Source of the DNA: Anabaena sp. 4-3
GTDB lineage: Bacteria; Cyanobacteriota; Cyanobacteriia; Cyanobacteriales; Nostocaceae
NCBI RefSeq assembly: GCF_001597745.1
Contig: NZ_LUHJ01000015.1
Span: 1 to 54,251, forward strand
Length of the DNA: 54,251 bases
Reading direction: 5' to 3'
Position numbers and translations under genes: made by a program. Of this stretch, positions 8,715 to 18,587 are shown one piece after another. A model generated the notes under the pieces. It did not search any database and was not told the DNA's origin. It worked only from the letters and a program-made list of their open reading frames with translations. The first letter of the stretch is position 1. The number at the start of each line of letters is the position of its first letter.

Positions 8715-10466
8715 GTGCTGTATTTAGCAGAAGTACAAAAGCAGAAAGCCGGCTTACTGGGTGGTAGTTCTAAAACCGAACTGAAACTGCTAGCTTGTCA
8801 GCGAACCGACCAGAATTGGAGTCCTGTGTCGGAAGATATCATTGCTGCTGAGGAAGCCAGCAAATTAAATGATGGTGCGCTGGTGTTGGTAGAATTGACT
8901 CCCAATCGTCAAGTGCAGCGACTTCAGGAGGCGGGCAGGCCACTTGTTAATATTTTGCAAAATTTCTCCCGTCAGGTAGAAAAACATAAGCTCAAGGAAG
9001 ACGAAATTGATCAATGGAAAGAATCGCTGACGTTTCAGGCGCAAGAGTTAAATCGCCGGGAAATGGATATGGAAGTGCGATTGGAACAGTTGCAAAATAT
9101 GGAGGAGGAGTTTCAACGCCTGGAAGCACAGCAACAGGAGGTTGAGACAAACCGTCAGCAAATTGAACAATTGCAAGCAGAAATTGAGCAAAATCGTCAA
9201 GAATTAGCAGGTGCTTGGGAGCATCTGCGGGGTGAACAGCGTCGCTTGGAGGAGCGTTTGCAAGAGGGAGGTGTGTTAGATCAAGAGCAAAGTCGCAAGA
9301 TGAGCGAGTTACTTGATCGCTTGTCTAATCGCATTGCTCCTACAGAACAAGTGCGGGAACATCTCCATTGGGCTGGTGAATTAGTCGAAAAGCAGCAAGC
9401 TATTCTTAATCCCCATTGGGAAAAACTCCAACAACAAAAAACTCTAGCCACTCAACAGCAGCAGGAAGTTGAGCAACTGGCGCAAACCTATAGCGATTGC
9501 CAAACCGCCTGGCAAGAAGCACAAAAAACTTTGGAGCAACAAACCACTCAATTACAAGTCAATATGGCGGCGATCGCCTGCAAGGAAGAATACATTCACC
9601 TAGCTAAAGCGCAATTACACTTTCAGGAAGAATTATACCAGCAAATTTACTCTTTAGCTGTTAGTGCTGGTGATGGGCTTCCTGGTCAAAAAGTTGATGT
9701 GCAAGCTCTGGAAAATATGCCTATAGGTGAACTGCAAAAGCTAATACAAGACTTATTAGACAAGTTAGAAATAGACTCTAGCTTTGTTCAAGACCAAGAG
9801 CAAGAACTGAAATATAAACAAGAAACTATAGAAAAATTGCAACAGAAGATTAACCACGCTTCTGATAAAGATTTAGTTAATTTGCAAATGGAACTCGCCG
9901 ATGAACAAGACCTTTATCGGATGCTTAATGAAACTTTGGTAGGACAAAGACGCAATTTGTTAATACAGCAAAAGTTGGTCAAGCGACACCAAAATGTGCT
10001 GCTACGCCGACAAGGACAAGCTGTTCTTCATGCTGAAGAGGAAAATAGCATTGATTTCAGCCCGATTGTTTCACAACTCGAAAATCAGCGACAACACCAA
10101 TATCAAGCAATACAGAAGTTAGAACGCGAAGTTGAGCAGATGCGTGCTGCGATTGAGATAGATCAAGGCATGATTGATAACCAAACCCACAACCTCCGTG
10201 AACAAAAGCAAGAACTTAAAACAATGGAGGAAAATTTACTGTCTCTACGGATAGCCAACGCTGAATGCTGGGGACGGGTTAATCTTTATCAAGAGGCTCT
10301 ACAACCTATTCAAGATTGCTTGGATGGCTTACGAGGAAAACTGCAAAGCATGAAGGAATCTTTGGCTCAGATTCAAGAAACTAGCGATTATCAACTCCAA
10401 ACTATTAGCGAAATCCGTCACACTATCCATAGTTTTATTACTCAGCCGGAGTTGCTAGCTTCGTGA
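8715..10466 (+). CDS. hmpF: coiled-coil motility protein HmpF
   Basis: A 583-residue protein with a GTG start preceded by AGAGGA. Residues 1-70 form a short folded N-terminal region (MLYLAEVQKQKAGLLGG, then ALVLVELTPNRQVQRLQ). Almost all the rest, about 75-560, is heptad-rich coiled coil (Gln/Glu/Leu), with a short break around 315-330. There is no signal peptide or membrane segment. In N. punctiforme, HmpF is a coiled-coil protein at cell poles, required for type IV pilus activity and polysaccharide secretion in hormogonia, and its gene is divergent from hmpA as here. Length, N-terminus and position agree, so I am fairly confident. Confidence 0.88.
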   Translation: MLYLAEVQKQKAGLLGGSSKTELKLLACQRTDQNWSPVSEDIIAAEEASKLNDGALVLVELTPNRQVQRLQEAGRPLVNILQNFSRQVEKHKLKEDEIDQWKESLTFQAQELNRREMDMEVRLEQLQNMEEEFQRLEAQQQEVETNRQQIEQLQAEIEQNRQELAGAWEHLRGEQRRLEERLQEGGVLDQEQSRKMSELLDRLSNRIAPTEQVREHLHWAGELVEKQQAILNPHWEKLQQQKTLATQQQQEVEQLAQTYSDCQTAWQEAQKTLEQQTTQLQVNMAAIACKEEYIHLAKAQLHFQEELYQQIYSLAVSAGDGLPGQKVDVQALENMPIGELQKLIQDLLDKLEIDSSFVQDQEQELKYKQETIEKLQQKINHASDKDLVNLQMELADEQDLYRMLNETLVGQRRNLLIQQKLVKRHQNVLLRRQGQAVLHAEEENSIDFSPIVSQLENQRQHQYQAIQKLEREVEQMRAAIEIDQGMIDNQTHNLREQKQELKTMEENLLSLRIANAECWGRVNLYQEALQPIQDCLDGLRGKLQSMKESLAQIQETSDYQLQTISEIRHTIHSFITQPELLAS

Positions 10467-10499
10467 AATGTGCTTTTGTTGCAGGGGAAGATGAGGGAG

Positions 10500-10614
10500 A
10501 CAAATCAATTCAAAATACCCTGCGGCTAGGCTTACGCCAGCGTAGCAAAGGCTGCGCCTACAAAATTCTTGCATTAAATACTTTTTCCCTGTAATTATTG
10601 AATTTTGATTTGTT
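10500..10614. repeat. small element with 14-bp ACAAATCAATTCAA terminal repeats around a REP-like palindrome
   Basis: The hmpF-tilS spacer has ACAAATCAATTCAA at 10500-10513 and a near-inverse (with two extra T) at 10599-10614. Between them, at about 10521-10562, is a GC-rich imperfect palindrome (GCGGCTAGGCTTACGCC, then GCGTAGC, then GGCTGCGCCTAC) resembling a repeated extragenic palindrome. The same 14-mer and its inverse occur at 48010 and 48064. Confidence 0.5.
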
Positions 10615-10637
10615 TATGCCCAATCCCCAGTCAACCA

Positions 10638-11630
10638 TCAACCGTCAACCGTCTCTAATAATATCCAATCGCCTTGGACTTGAGCGATCGCACCACCAGG
10701 AAAGGGATCGGTTTGTGAACGGTTCGGGGCGGTAATTAATGCGGTTAATTTCTCGATATGTTCAAAATTAGGCGCATCAGCTAGTATTTGCTGCAAGACT
10801 TGACGCATCACTCGCCGTTGCAGTGCTAAGGGTGCTGTTTGCAATACCCGACGATTTAACCTTAATGGCAAGGAAGATAAGCAAGCATTTTCTAGAGATG
10901 CTTCCCGCAACTGCTGGGCGGCTTGTTCTAAATATTCAACTTCTGCTTGTAGTAGTTCGGCGGTTTGGGCTAGGGCTAATTCTGCTTGGGGGTTGAAATT
11001 TTGCTGTAAATATGGTATGAGTTCTTGCCGGATACGGTTACGAGCATATTTTAAGTTTTGATTGGTGGCATCTTCCCAAATTGGTAACTCAAACTGTTGA
11101 CAAAATTCCTCGGTTTGCTTGCGGGTAACTTCTAACAGGGGACGCACTAGGGCAATTTTATCAGTTAGGGAACGTTGCCAAGTCAAAGCTTGTAAACCAT
11201 CAGCACCAGTTCCACGAATTAAGTTGTAGAGGAGAGTTTCGGCGCGATCGCTAGCGGTGTGACCTGTGACGATATATTGATAATTATCAGCCTGAGCGAT
11301 CGCACTTAAAGCTCGATACCGCCAATCACGAGCCTTAGCTTCACTATTAACAGGCTCAGAGGCAATTTTTAAATAAAAACATACACCCCAATTTTTCGCT
11401 AAATTTTCGACATGATGGGCATTAGCTTGAGAATCATCACGCCAACGATGATCACAATGGGCAATACCTAACTCCCATCCCCATTTGGGTTGTAAATCTA
11501 ATAGTAATTTAATTAAACACAGCGAATCTTGTCCACCGGAGACTGCTACTAATAACCTTTGCTCACGTTCAAATAAGTGGCGCGCTTTGATAGTACGATG
11601 TATTTTTGCGTGGAGTGCAGTCCATACCAT
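10638..11630 (-). CDS. tilS: tRNA(Ile)-lysidine synthase TilS
   Basis: Converts C34 of tRNA-Ile(CAU) to lysidine using ATP and lysine, so that AUA is read as Ile. The 330-residue length matches the short (N-terminal domain plus connector) cyanobacterial form. The PP-loop SGGQDS is at residues 31-36, followed by HCDHRWRDDS, then TGHTASDRAETLLYNLIRGTG and ENATNQNLKYARNRIRQ-like segments (here WEDATNQNLKYARNRIR), all family hallmarks. The next upstream gene on this strand is the KGK protein, about 50 bp away. An essential gene with nothing unusual seen. Confidence 0.95.
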   Translation of the reverse strand: MVWTALHAKIHRTIKARHLFEREQRLLVAVSGGQDSLCLIKLLLDLQPKWGWELGIAHCDHRWRDDSQANAHHVENLAKNWGVCFYLKIASEPVNSEAKARDWRYRALSAIAQADNYQYIVTGHTASDRAETLLYNLIRGTGADGLQALTWQRSLTDKIALVRPLLEVTRKQTEEFCQQFELPIWEDATNQNLKYARNRIRQELIPYLQQNFNPQAELALAQTAELLQAEVEYLEQAAQQLREASLENACLSSLPLRLNRRVLQTAPLALQRRVMRQVLQQILADAPNFEHIEKLTALITAPNRSQTDPFPGGAIAQVQGDWILLETVDG

Positions 11631-11678
11631 TTTGAAAAGATTAAAATTTTTAGATGAGAATAACTTTATCTTAAATTG

Positions 11679-12020
11679 CTATTCTTCCTCAAGATTTTTT
11701 AATTTCTCTCTCAAATCATCGAGTGGGGAAGTCTCAAGATTATTGTCTTGAATTTCCTTTGGTTCTGACTCATCCGGAAGAAATTCAAACCGCAATCTGA
11801 TTTTACCTTTGCGCCATGTTTTCCCAGGTGCTAAAACATAACAATCTAATCCTTCATCAAATAGCTGAGATTCTGATTCAGAGCGATATGTACTCCAAAT
11901 TTTCTGAATTGCTCTCAGCAATTGAAAGGCTATTTGAGTATTATAGACATCTTGAATATATTGTTGATAAAAATGAATAACATCATCGTTAATATTCAGG
12001 GTTTCCCATTTATCATTCAT
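11679..12020 (-). CDS. KGK-domain protein of unknown function
   Basis: A 113-residue cytoplasmic protein without signal or membrane segments. The KGK signature is at residues 71-73 in APGKTWRKGKIRLRFEF; the region before it is helical and the C-terminus is acidic and charged (EIQDNNLETSPLDDLREKLKN). KGK proteins are found mainly in cyanobacteria, often as multiple paralogues, and have no established role. It sits between tilS and ccsB on the same strand. Family assignment rests on the motif and size. Confidence 0.7.
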   Translation of the reverse strand: MNDKWETLNINDDVIHFYQQYIQDVYNTQIAFQLLRAIQKIWSTYRSESESQLFDEGLDCYVLAPGKTWRKGKIRLRFEFLPDESEPKEIQDNNLETSPLDDLREKLKNLEEE

Positions 12021-12083
12021 AGTAATCTCCTGGCACTAAATTTATAGTTCCCAAAAGATAGTAATCATTTTCATAAATTCAAA

Positions 12084-12109
12084 TCCCCTCTTGGCAAATG
12101 AAGAGGGGA
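12084..12109 (-). terminator. hairpin downstream of ccsB
   Basis: TCCCCTCTT and AAGAGGGGA form a perfect 9-bp stem with an 8-base loop just past the ccsB stop. No long T-run follows on the minus strand, so it may end transcription only partly or stabilise the mRNA end. Confidence 0.55.
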
Positions 12110-12117
12110 AAATACAT

Positions 12118-13167
12118 TTAGAAAAACCAACCGTAAGAATGTAAACCTTTACCTAAAAGATTCACACCCAGGTAGCAAATCCAAACCACAACAAAACCAC
12201 TAGCTGCTAAAATTGCAGGACGACGGCCTTGCCAACCACGAGTAATTCTAGCGTGGAGATAGGCAGCAAATACTAACCAAGTAATTAACGCCCAAGTTTC
12301 TTTAGGATCCCAACTCCAATAGGAACCCCAAGCTTCATTAGCCCAGACAGCACCAGCAATAATCCCAATTGTCAATAGGGGAAATCCTAAACCAATAATG
12401 CGATAGCTGATATTGTCGAGGGTTTCGGCAAGGCTGAGGCGTTGCGGTGAAAGGGTTTCAGCATTGATTAGGGTTGAGGATTCAGGTGTGGTAATTAAGT
12501 CTAAGACAGCAGTGTTACCTTTACCGTTGTGATTAGTTTCTAAACGAACTACGCCATTATTTTCTGCTGTTGCAGGTTGAGAAATTAGTTCACCTGCTTT
12601 ATGCAAGCGGTAGCCATTGGTGCGATAACCACCGTTACCGACAGAACTACCTTGTAATTGGATGTTTTTTCCACGAGTGACGATCAAAAAAGCGATCGCT
12701 AGCAGTGAACCAACCATCAAAGCTGAATAACTTAACATCATGACGCTAACGTGCATCATCAGCCAATTGGACTTTAAGGCTGGTACTAAGGGTTCTGCTA
12801 CTTGCATCTCTGATGGTAGTGTCAAAGTCGCAAAAGCAGCAATTCCCATAGCCACAGGCGCAGTAAACACGCCTACTAAGCGGCTACGACTAGAATTTTC
12901 CGCAATCAGATGAATTGTAGTGATCCCCCAAGTCAGGAAAAATAGGGATTCATACAAATTACTCAAAGGAAAATAACCAGCTTCTAGCCAACGCGCACCT
13001 AAAAGGGTAGCAATGCACAAATTAGCGATCGCCATCCCTGCTGTTCCTAAAGCATTAATTGCTGGTAAATTTGGAAACGCTGCACCCACCCAATACACCA
13101 GCATGGTGACAAACAAGGCAGCAAAAGAAGCATTATCCAACCAATTCTGGAGCAAAACCAGATCCAT
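12118..13167 (-). CDS. ccsB: System II cytochrome c biogenesis protein CcsB (plastid name CcsA)
   Basis: Integral membrane heme handler of 349 residues that, with its Ccs1/ResB-type partner, delivers heme to apocytochromes such as c6 and f on the lumenal side of the membrane. The tryptophan-rich WWD signature is [18 protein letters not shown] near residue 280. There are about eight hydrophobic segments and conserved His residues in the C-terminal [12 protein letters not shown] hydrophilic insertion around residues 165-230 separates the two membrane halves. Database names differ: the chloroplast homologue is CcsA, while bacterial annotation uses CcsB. The partner gene is not in this window. 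Confidence 0.92.
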   Translation of the reverse strand: MDLVLLQNWLDNASFAALFVTMLVYWVGAAFPNLPAINALGTAGMAIANLCIATLLGARWLEAGYFPLSNLYESLFFLTWGITTIHLIAENSSRSRLVGVFTAPVAMGIAAFATLTLPSEMQVAEPLVPALKSNWLMMHVSVMMLSYSALMVGSLLAIAFLIVTRGKNIQLQGSSVGNGGYRTNGYRLHKAGELISQPATAENNGVVRLETNHNGKGNTAVLDLITTPESSTLINAETLSPQRLSLAETLDNISYRIIGLGFPLLTIGIIAGAVWANEAWGSYWSWDPKETWALITWLVFAAYLHARITRGWQGRRPAILAASGFVVVWICYLGVNLLGKGLHSYGWFF

Positions 13168-13383
13168 AAAGTGTTCTCCGCCAAGGATGTTTGAAAATTA
13201 TTGATTCTGACTGTTCTGATCCTATCTGCTTAAGTAATTCAAAATTCAAAATTCCAAATTCAAAATTGGGGATTGGGTACTGGGTACTGGGTACTGGGTA
13301 AAAGTTCTTCTCCTCCGCTCCCCCTGCTTCCCCTGCTTCCCCTACCTCCCCTATTTCCTCATCTCCCTCATCCCTCTAACAAC

Positions 13384-15081
13384 CTACTTCTCCGCTTTTT
13401 TCAGTGTCAAAAAAATGTCGTAGCGGGTGCTGCGATTGTCGCTAACTGCGGCTGAAACTCCAATAGTACGTGTTGCACCTAGCAAAGTTCTTTGCTGGGG
13501 AATCAGTGGTGGTAGAGGGAAATTTTTCGTTACCTGTTCCACATCTAAGTAGAATTGTCCATTAGCTGGATTGAGTTCTATGGGTACTGTAGTTTTAAAT
13601 TCGGGATTGCTAGCGAGGGTATTAGTCGGTTTAGGTAAGATTTTATTAGTAATGGGTGCGCCTACTACTAAAAAAGCAACATCTTGATCTAACCAGCCGT
13701 GGGTAGCGGTGAGAGTACCAAAAGGACTGATCCAATTCACAACGGGTTTACCTGCTACTGTTGTTGATTTGATGCGGAACTGGTACTGATTCTGCACAAC
13801 CTCATCTAGCTGTTTAATTGCTGCTTCTGCTTTTTGGCGATCGCTCGCTTGGATCATGAATACTAAAGCAGCACGAAAATCTTCTGGTTTTCCCGGTTTG
13901 GGATGACTCGGAATCACAGAGACAGCAAACTCGCCTTGCATCCAACTGAGTAAATCCCGCTCTAAATCCAGATTAGTCAGAGACTTGACACTACTTTGTA
14001 GTTGTTCTGGTGTAATCGGTGACAGAGGATTACCTTTAGACGTTAAAACGTATTCACCCCATAAACGCCTTAAGTTACCACCCGACAACATCATCAAGGT
14101 TTCTGCTGGTACGCGGTTTTGCATACTTCCGGCTTTGTTTTCTATTGTCAAAACTCGCTGACTATTCGGTTTGAGCCAAGAAACTCCTTTGATTCTTAAC
14201 CCTTCTGGCTCTAAAGTCACACTCCCGGCTAAACCCTGGTTATTTTTCAGTTGAGTTAAAACTTGAGCAGGTAAGCGGCGTGTGGGAGCAGAAGCAGCGA
14301 TTTTAGCAGCTTTGGGTACGTTGATATAAAATTGGGCTAATGGTTGATAACTGGCGATTTTACCAAAATTTTCAGCAAATCCGCCTGTATTTGCTAAGGA
14401 TGTTTTACCTTGATAAGCGTCAATTGTACGTTCTGTAGTTTTTAGGCTATCGCTAATTACCAGAAATTTTCCATCTATAAATGCAGCCGCCAGGCTTTCT
14501 CCGGTTTTACCCTGATTTTGTTTGATTGTAATCCCCTGATAAGTACGATCAACCCACGTACCTGGAGGCAAAGTTTTTGATTCGGTAAAAATACTTTTAG
14601 CTTTTTCAGGGTTTTTTACAGGTAAAACCATCACTATCGATTGCTGATTAGTTACTGCTTCCCCAATGTTTGAAACTGGCTTAGGAGCCGATTTCTTGAT
14701 TTCTGGGGCTAAAATTGCCAAGGTGACTGTATCGCCTACCCACGGTTGGATATCTTTCTGGAAGTCATAACCGTTATTCGTGAGAAAGCGATCGCGCAAC
14801 TGTACTAAGCTTTGATTCAGTTGTGCTTGTGTGTCTTTAGTGCCGAATTCCTGTAATTTTTGCCATTGCTGGGCATCTGTCGTCAGGGAAACCGCAAACA
14901 AAGCATCATGGGGAATAATATTGGCACCTGCCAGTAAATTTCTCGAAAATAATTGTCCTTGGCTGAAAAACCAATATGCTGCTACACCACCACCAATCAA
15001 TAACCCAGCAGCCGAGAGTGTCAGCACTAAAGATGATTGCTTAATTTTTCTCATGGGAACAGACAAAATAGGCGGTGTCAT
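13384..15081 (-). CDS. DUF3352 domain protein, membrane-anchored
   Basis: A 565-residue protein. Residues 14-38 form one N-terminal membrane or signal-anchor segment (LVLTLSAAGLLIGGGVAAYW). The rest is soluble and presumably extracytoplasmic, with repeated alpha/beta stretches: ANIIPHDALFAVSLTTD near the start, IVMVLPVKNPEKAKSIF, AALVFMIQASDRQKAEAAI, and VAFLVVGAPITNKIL. This architecture and the DALFAVSLTTD opening fit DUF3352, widespread in cyanobacteria and of unknown function. It is followed by a G-rich repeat spacer toward ccsB. I cannot name a role. Confidence 0.7.
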   Translation of the reverse strand: MTPPILSVPMRKIKQSSLVLTLSAAGLLIGGGVAAYWFFSQGQLFSRNLLAGANIIPHDALFAVSLTTDAQQWQKLQEFGTKDTQAQLNQSLVQLRDRFLTNNGYDFQKDIQPWVGDTVTLAILAPEIKKSAPKPVSNIGEAVTNQQSIVMVLPVKNPEKAKSIFTESKTLPPGTWVDRTYQGITIKQNQGKTGESLAAAFIDGKFLVISDSLKTTERTIDAYQGKTSLANTGGFAENFGKIASYQPLAQFYINVPKAAKIAASAPTRRLPAQVLTQLKNNQGLAGSVTLEPEGLRIKGVSWLKPNSQRVLTIENKAGSMQNRVPAETLMMLSGGNLRRLWGEYVLTSKGNPLSPITPEQLQSSVKSLTNLDLERDLLSWMQGEFAVSVIPSHPKPGKPEDFRAALVFMIQASDRQKAEAAIKQLDEVVQNQYQFRIKSTTVAGKPVVNWISPFGTLTATHGWLDQDVAFLVVGAPITNKILPKPTNTLASNPEFKTTVPIELNPANGQFYLDVEQVTKNFPLPPLIPQQRTLLGATRTIGVSAAVSDNRSTRYDIFLTLKKAEK

Positions 15082-15773
15082 TGCAAACTACACCTTATAC
15101 ATACAAATTTTTGATTATTTTAATTAATTAGCTCAAATTCCAGGTTGTTTATTTTTCAGTCAGTTAATTTAGATGTATTTTTCCGCTTTGGATAATGTTT
15201 ATACTTCGGCTGTCTACTTACCTGACACTTAATTTCTAAGTTGTATTTTTATAGTTACTCAATTGTTTTAGCATTCTTGCTGAAAATTTGCTGGACAATT
15301 TACCTGCAATAGTTATTTAACCCGGCAAGTCTCACCTGTTAAACCTGCGGGTTATGAATTTTTATTGGTAATCACTTTGAGAATATAACTTACTATCAAA
15401 AGCTGCAAGTTATCTGTATATTGATTTTTTACTTAAAATATAACTACTTATTTATGACGTTTACTTGATTTATTTTGTCCCAGGTAAAAATTATTTTCTA
15501 TTTTCAGATGTGATTGCCTTGTCCAATTAATTATTTGCTGTCATTTTCTACCAGTAATACCAAGAATAATTATATTGCTCATAAGCAAATTTACATAGAT
15601 ATTTGTCGCAATTAACTGCCGTATCGTGTCAGAATATCTTTAACATTAAATTTAATTAAAATTTTTCCATCTCAATTTCAGTTGATTCTGCTGTGATGGT
15701 TTGTACCTCAACACAGAGAATCAGCAGTGCTTTGGCTCAATCCCAAAACTCTAACTATCTATTGCTGTTGGTT
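15082..15773. other. 692-bp AT-rich spacer, no gene recognised
   Basis: Between the DUF3352 start and the chorismate lyase stop. The sequence is very AT-rich and several frames are closed. An imperfect hairpin at 15684-15722 (GATTCTGCTGTG against CACAGAGAATC, one bulge) is the only structure I see; it has no T-run. It presumably holds the promoter of the DUF3352 gene. Confidence 0.5.
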
Positions 15774-16400
15774 CTAAACTTGACCTTTACTGGGACTAAG
15801 CTGCATAGGCCCCAAGTATTTAGTCAAATAAGGCGAAAACACCTCATAAATCAATGTCAAAGGCTGCCCGTGATGCCAAAAGAGGTAATGACGACCCCAA
15901 AAAGGCCCATCCTCGTTGAATCCTGTGTTTAGTGCATCTGAGTAACCATAATAAATGCCTCGCACATCTCGATACAATTCTGTGCGGAGACGAGCTAGAC
16001 TAGCCCAAATAGTTAAAGAACGATTTTGTAAATACTCATCTACGTGACTAGCTTCCCACCATGAAGTAGCATAAGCCAATCTTTGCCCAGAGGCAGTGCG
16101 TAGCCAAACCTGCCGCCTGAGTCTTGGCCCTGGAACAGATGTAATCAAGCTTGGCGCAGAATCTAAGTCCATGCCAATTAATGACATATCAATCACATCT
16201 ACTTCTGTAGATTCTCCCGTAAGTAATTCTAAGTGCCTAGTTGGTGAGCCGTCGCCAAGTAGCAGCATTTGCCAAGCTGGTGCTAGCTGAGTGTGTGGCA
16301 AACTGTTTTTGATGACTTCTTCGCCACCTTGCCAAATTGGTGTGAGGCGATGCCACCCGGTTGGCAGTGTTGATTTGTTACTTGTAAAAATAGCAGTCAA
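15774..16400 (-). CDS. chorismate lyase (UbiC-like, plastoquinone pathway)
   Basis: A 208-residue protein of the cyanobacterial chorismate pyruvate-lyase family (DUF98/PF01947). It forms 4-hydroxybenzoate from chorismate, the head group of plastoquinone. Features: LELLTGESTEVDVIDMS near residue 60, RRQVWLRTASGQRLAYATSWW in the middle, and GRHYLFWHHGQPLTLIYEVFSPYL near the end. It starts with TTG at 16400; an in-frame stop lies three codons upstream and the next ATG is inside conserved sequence, so TTG is the likely start. It is transcribed in the same direction as tRNA-Leu, 275 bp downstream of it. Confidence 0.82.
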   Translation of the reverse strand: MTAIFTSNKSTLPTGWHRLTPIWQGGEEVIKNSLPHTQLAPAWQMLLLGDGSPTRHLELLTGESTEVDVIDMSLIGMDLDSAPSLITSVPGPRLRRQVWLRTASGQRLAYATSWWEASHVDEYLQNRSLTIWASLARLRTELYRDVRGIYYGYSDALNTGFNEDGPFWGRHYLFWHHGQPLTLIYEVFSPYLTKYLGPMQLSPSKGQV

Positions 16401-16451
16401 TGTTCTTTACAAAAGTTCACCTATCTCTATAAAAGCACAAAAAACAAAATT

Positions 16452-16494
16452 TAAGTCATTAGTCATCAGTTATTAGTCATTAGTCATTAGTTCA
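16452..16494. repeat. TTAGTCAT-type short tandem repeats
   Basis: Consecutive TTAGTCATCAG, TTATTAGTCAT and TAGTCATTAGT units just upstream of the chorismate lyase gene; the same family as at 2947, 23345 and 31890. Confidence 0.75.
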
Positions 16495-16499
16495 AAAAT

Positions 16500-16539
16500 G
16501 GGGGTGTAGCAATAACAAAGAAGTTACGGCAACACCCCC
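16500..16539 (-). terminator. strong hairpin downstream of tRNA-Leu
   Basis: GGGGGTGT (16500-16507) pairs with ACACCCCC (16532-16539) with an inner TAAC/GTTA stem. It may end tRNA-Leu transcription or sit in the leader of the chorismate lyase mRNA. No clear T-run. Confidence 0.5.
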
Positions 16540-16626
16540 GTCAGCCATAATATGGGCTGGTTAGATTGACTTGTACAGGCGTTACTGTGCAACTTCTGTA
16601 TTGCGCCCAGACTGTAGCAGTAAAGT

Positions 16627-16656
16627 ACCCCAACTAAACTTCGTTATAGTTGGGGT
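16627..16656 (-). terminator. hairpin terminator immediately after tRNA-Leu
   Basis: CCCCAACTA and TAGTTGGGG form a 9-bp stem 20 bp beyond the tRNA 3' end on the minus strand. This is the first strong hairpin after the tRNA and a good candidate for its terminator or a 3' processing barrier. Confidence 0.6.
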
Positions 16657-16675
16657 CTTCCAATCTTTTAAAAAA

Positions 16676-16756
16676 TGCGGATGGCGAGACTCGAACTCGC
16701 AAGGCAAAGCCACACGCCCCTCAAACGTGCGCGTATACCAATTCCGCCACATCCGC
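16676..16756 (-). tRNA. trnL-GAG: tRNA-Leu (anticodon GAG)
   Basis: On the minus strand the gene reads GCGGATG (acceptor), TG, a D-arm with GGAATTGGTA, anticodon stem CACGT/GCGTG with loop TTGAGGG (anticodon GAG, complement at 16720-16722), a long class II variable arm TGGCTTTGCCTT, T-arm GCGAG-TTCGAGT-CTCGC, then CATCCGC and discriminator A. The 81-nt length and long variable arm fit tRNA-Leu; GAG reads CUC/CUU. The CCA tail is not encoded. Confidence 0.96.
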
Positions 16757-17243
16757 ATAAGCATTACAAACATGAAGTATAGCACCAGAAACAAAAATAC
16801 GTCAAGATGATCTGTTAGTTGTGAAACTTTACCAAAAATTTAATTTTATCGGTTCACAAATTTCCCGAAGGTGGATACCAGACTGACAGAAATATAGTAT
16901 CTCGACAAGTGATATTAAAAGGGTTGTAGTTATTGCTGAGTTTGGAGTTCCAATTACAAAGCGAATCACCCGACTCACAACTCAGGGCTGGTAACTCAAC
17001 ACTAAAATCGTGCAGTCTACTGGAGTTGACACTCTGCTGGCTAAAGCCTATAAATTTTTGACTGCGGCTTAAGCCTTTGTGATTGTTTTTGATCTCAGCG
17101 TTAAAGTAGCTGAGTTTCCCAACATCTGTGAGGATGATGAGGCTGGTAAAACTCCTGTCATAATTTGAAATAAAGCAATCGCGCTGTTGCAAATGGGATG
17201 GGAGACAATTTCTATCTACTGGTACTGATAACGAAACTCGAAA
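16757..17243. promoter_or_regulatory. 487-bp spacer with tRNA-Leu and accC promoters
   Basis: Lies between the 5' end of tRNA-Leu (minus) and accC (plus), so it holds both promoters. A 112-codon minus-strand frame inside it (16854-17192) has no recognisable protein features and I treat it as chance. Confidence 0.5.
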
Positions 17244-18587
17244 ATGAAGTTTGACAAAATATTAATTGCTAATCGGGGAGAAATCGCCCTTCGCATTCTC
17301 CGCACCTGTGAAGAAATGGGAATTGCGACGATCGCGGTTCACTCGACTGTTGACCGGAATGCTCTCCATGTCCAACTTGCTGATGAAGCAGTTTGTATTG
17401 GTGAACCGGCTAGCGGTAAAAGTTATTTGAATATTCCCAATATTATTGCGGCAGCTTTAACACGCAATGCTAGCGCAATTCATCCTGGTTATGGTTTTTT
17501 GGCGGAAAATGCCAAATTTGCGGAAATCTGTGCGGATCATCACATTGCGTTTATCGGCCCGACTCCAGAAGCTATCAGGTTGATGGGGGATAAATCCACA
17601 GCCAAGGAAACCATGCAAAAAGCAGGAGTTCCCACAGTACCGGGAAGTGATGGCTTGGTAGAGACAGAACAAGAAGGATTAGCGATCGCCAAAAAAATTG
17701 GCTACCCAGTGATGATTAAAGCCACAGCCGGGGGTGGTGGTAGGGGTATGCGCTTAGTGCGATCGGAAGATGAATTTGTCAAACTCTTCCACGCCGCCCA
17801 AGGTGAAGCCGGAGCAGCTTTTGGTAATGCCGGCGTTTATATCGAAAAATTTATTGAACGTCCGCGCCATATTGAATTTCAAATTTTGGCCGATAATTAC
17901 GGTAACGTTATTCACTTAGGTGAACGGGATTGTTCAATACAACGCCGCAACCAAAAGTTACTCGAAGAATCACCCAGCCCGGCACTTGACTTAGAATTGC
18001 GGGAAAAAATGGGACAAGCTGCTGTCAAAGCTGCCCAATTCATTAACTACACCGGGGCGGGTACTATCGAGTTTCTCTTAGATAAATCCGGTAAATTTTA
18101 CTTCATGGAAATGAACACCCGGATTCAAGTAGAACATCCTGTTACCGAGATGGTAACAGGGGTGGACTTGATAGCAGAACAAATCAGAGTTGCTCAAGGG
18201 GAAAAACTCAGACTAACTCAAGACAAAGTAGTTTTGAGAGGTCATGCCATTGAATGCCGTATCAACGCCGAAGATCCCGACCATGATTTTCGCCCAGCCC
18301 CCGGACGCATCAGTGGTTATCTTCCCCCTGGCGGCCCTGGTGTGCGGATTGACTCCCACGTTTACACTGACTATCAAATTCCCCCTTACTATGACTCGCT
18401 CATCGGTAAATTAATTGTTTGGGGGCCGGATCGTCGTACTGCTATTAACCGCATGAAACGCGCCTTAAGGGAGTGTGCTGTGACTGGGTTGCCGACAACA
18501 ATTGGTTTCCATCAAAGAATCATGGAAAACGCACAGTTTTTAGAAGGTCAGGTTTACACCAATTTCATTCAAGAGATGAAACTCTAA
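17244..18587 (+). CDS. accC: biotin carboxylase subunit of acetyl-CoA carboxylase
   Basis: A 447-residue ATP-grasp enzyme, the usual length for AccC. It carboxylates biotin on BCCP (AccB) with ATP and bicarbonate, the first step of fatty acid synthesis. Visible: N-terminal [20 protein letters not shown], the glycine-rich ATP lid [14 protein letters not shown], the metal- and substrate-binding [20 protein letters not shown], and the C-terminal barrel sandwich. ATG start at 17244. No other acc gene is adjacent; in cyanobacteria the four subunits are scattered. The next genes downstream, on the same strand, are the small DUF6888/DUF6887-like pair. Confidence 0.97.
   Translation: MKFDKILIANRGEIALRILRTCEEMGIATIAVHSTVDRNALHVQLADEAVCIGEPASGKSYLNIPNIIAAALTRNASAIHPGYGFLAENAKFAEICADHHIAFIGPTPEAIRLMGDKSTAKETMQKAGVPTVPGSDGLVETEQEGLAIAKKIGYPVMIKATAGGGGRGMRLVRSEDEFVKLFHAAQGEAGAAFGNAGVYIEKFIERPRHIEFQILADNYGNVIHLGERDCSIQRRNQKLLEESPSPALDLELREKMGQAAVKAAQFINYTGAGTIEFLLDKSGKFYFMEMNTRIQVEHPVTEMVTGVDLIAEQIRVAQGEKLRLTQDKVVLRGHAIECRINAEDPDHDFRPAPGRISGYLPPGGPGVRIDSHVYTDYQIPPYYDSLIGKLIVWGPDRRTAINRMKRALRECAVTGLPTTIGFHQRIMENAQFLEGQVYTNFIQEMKL

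Noticed and set aside
16854-17192. 112-codon minus-strand frame between tRNA-Leu and accC
   Set aside because: No recognisable motif, unusual composition and a promoter position; treated as chance.
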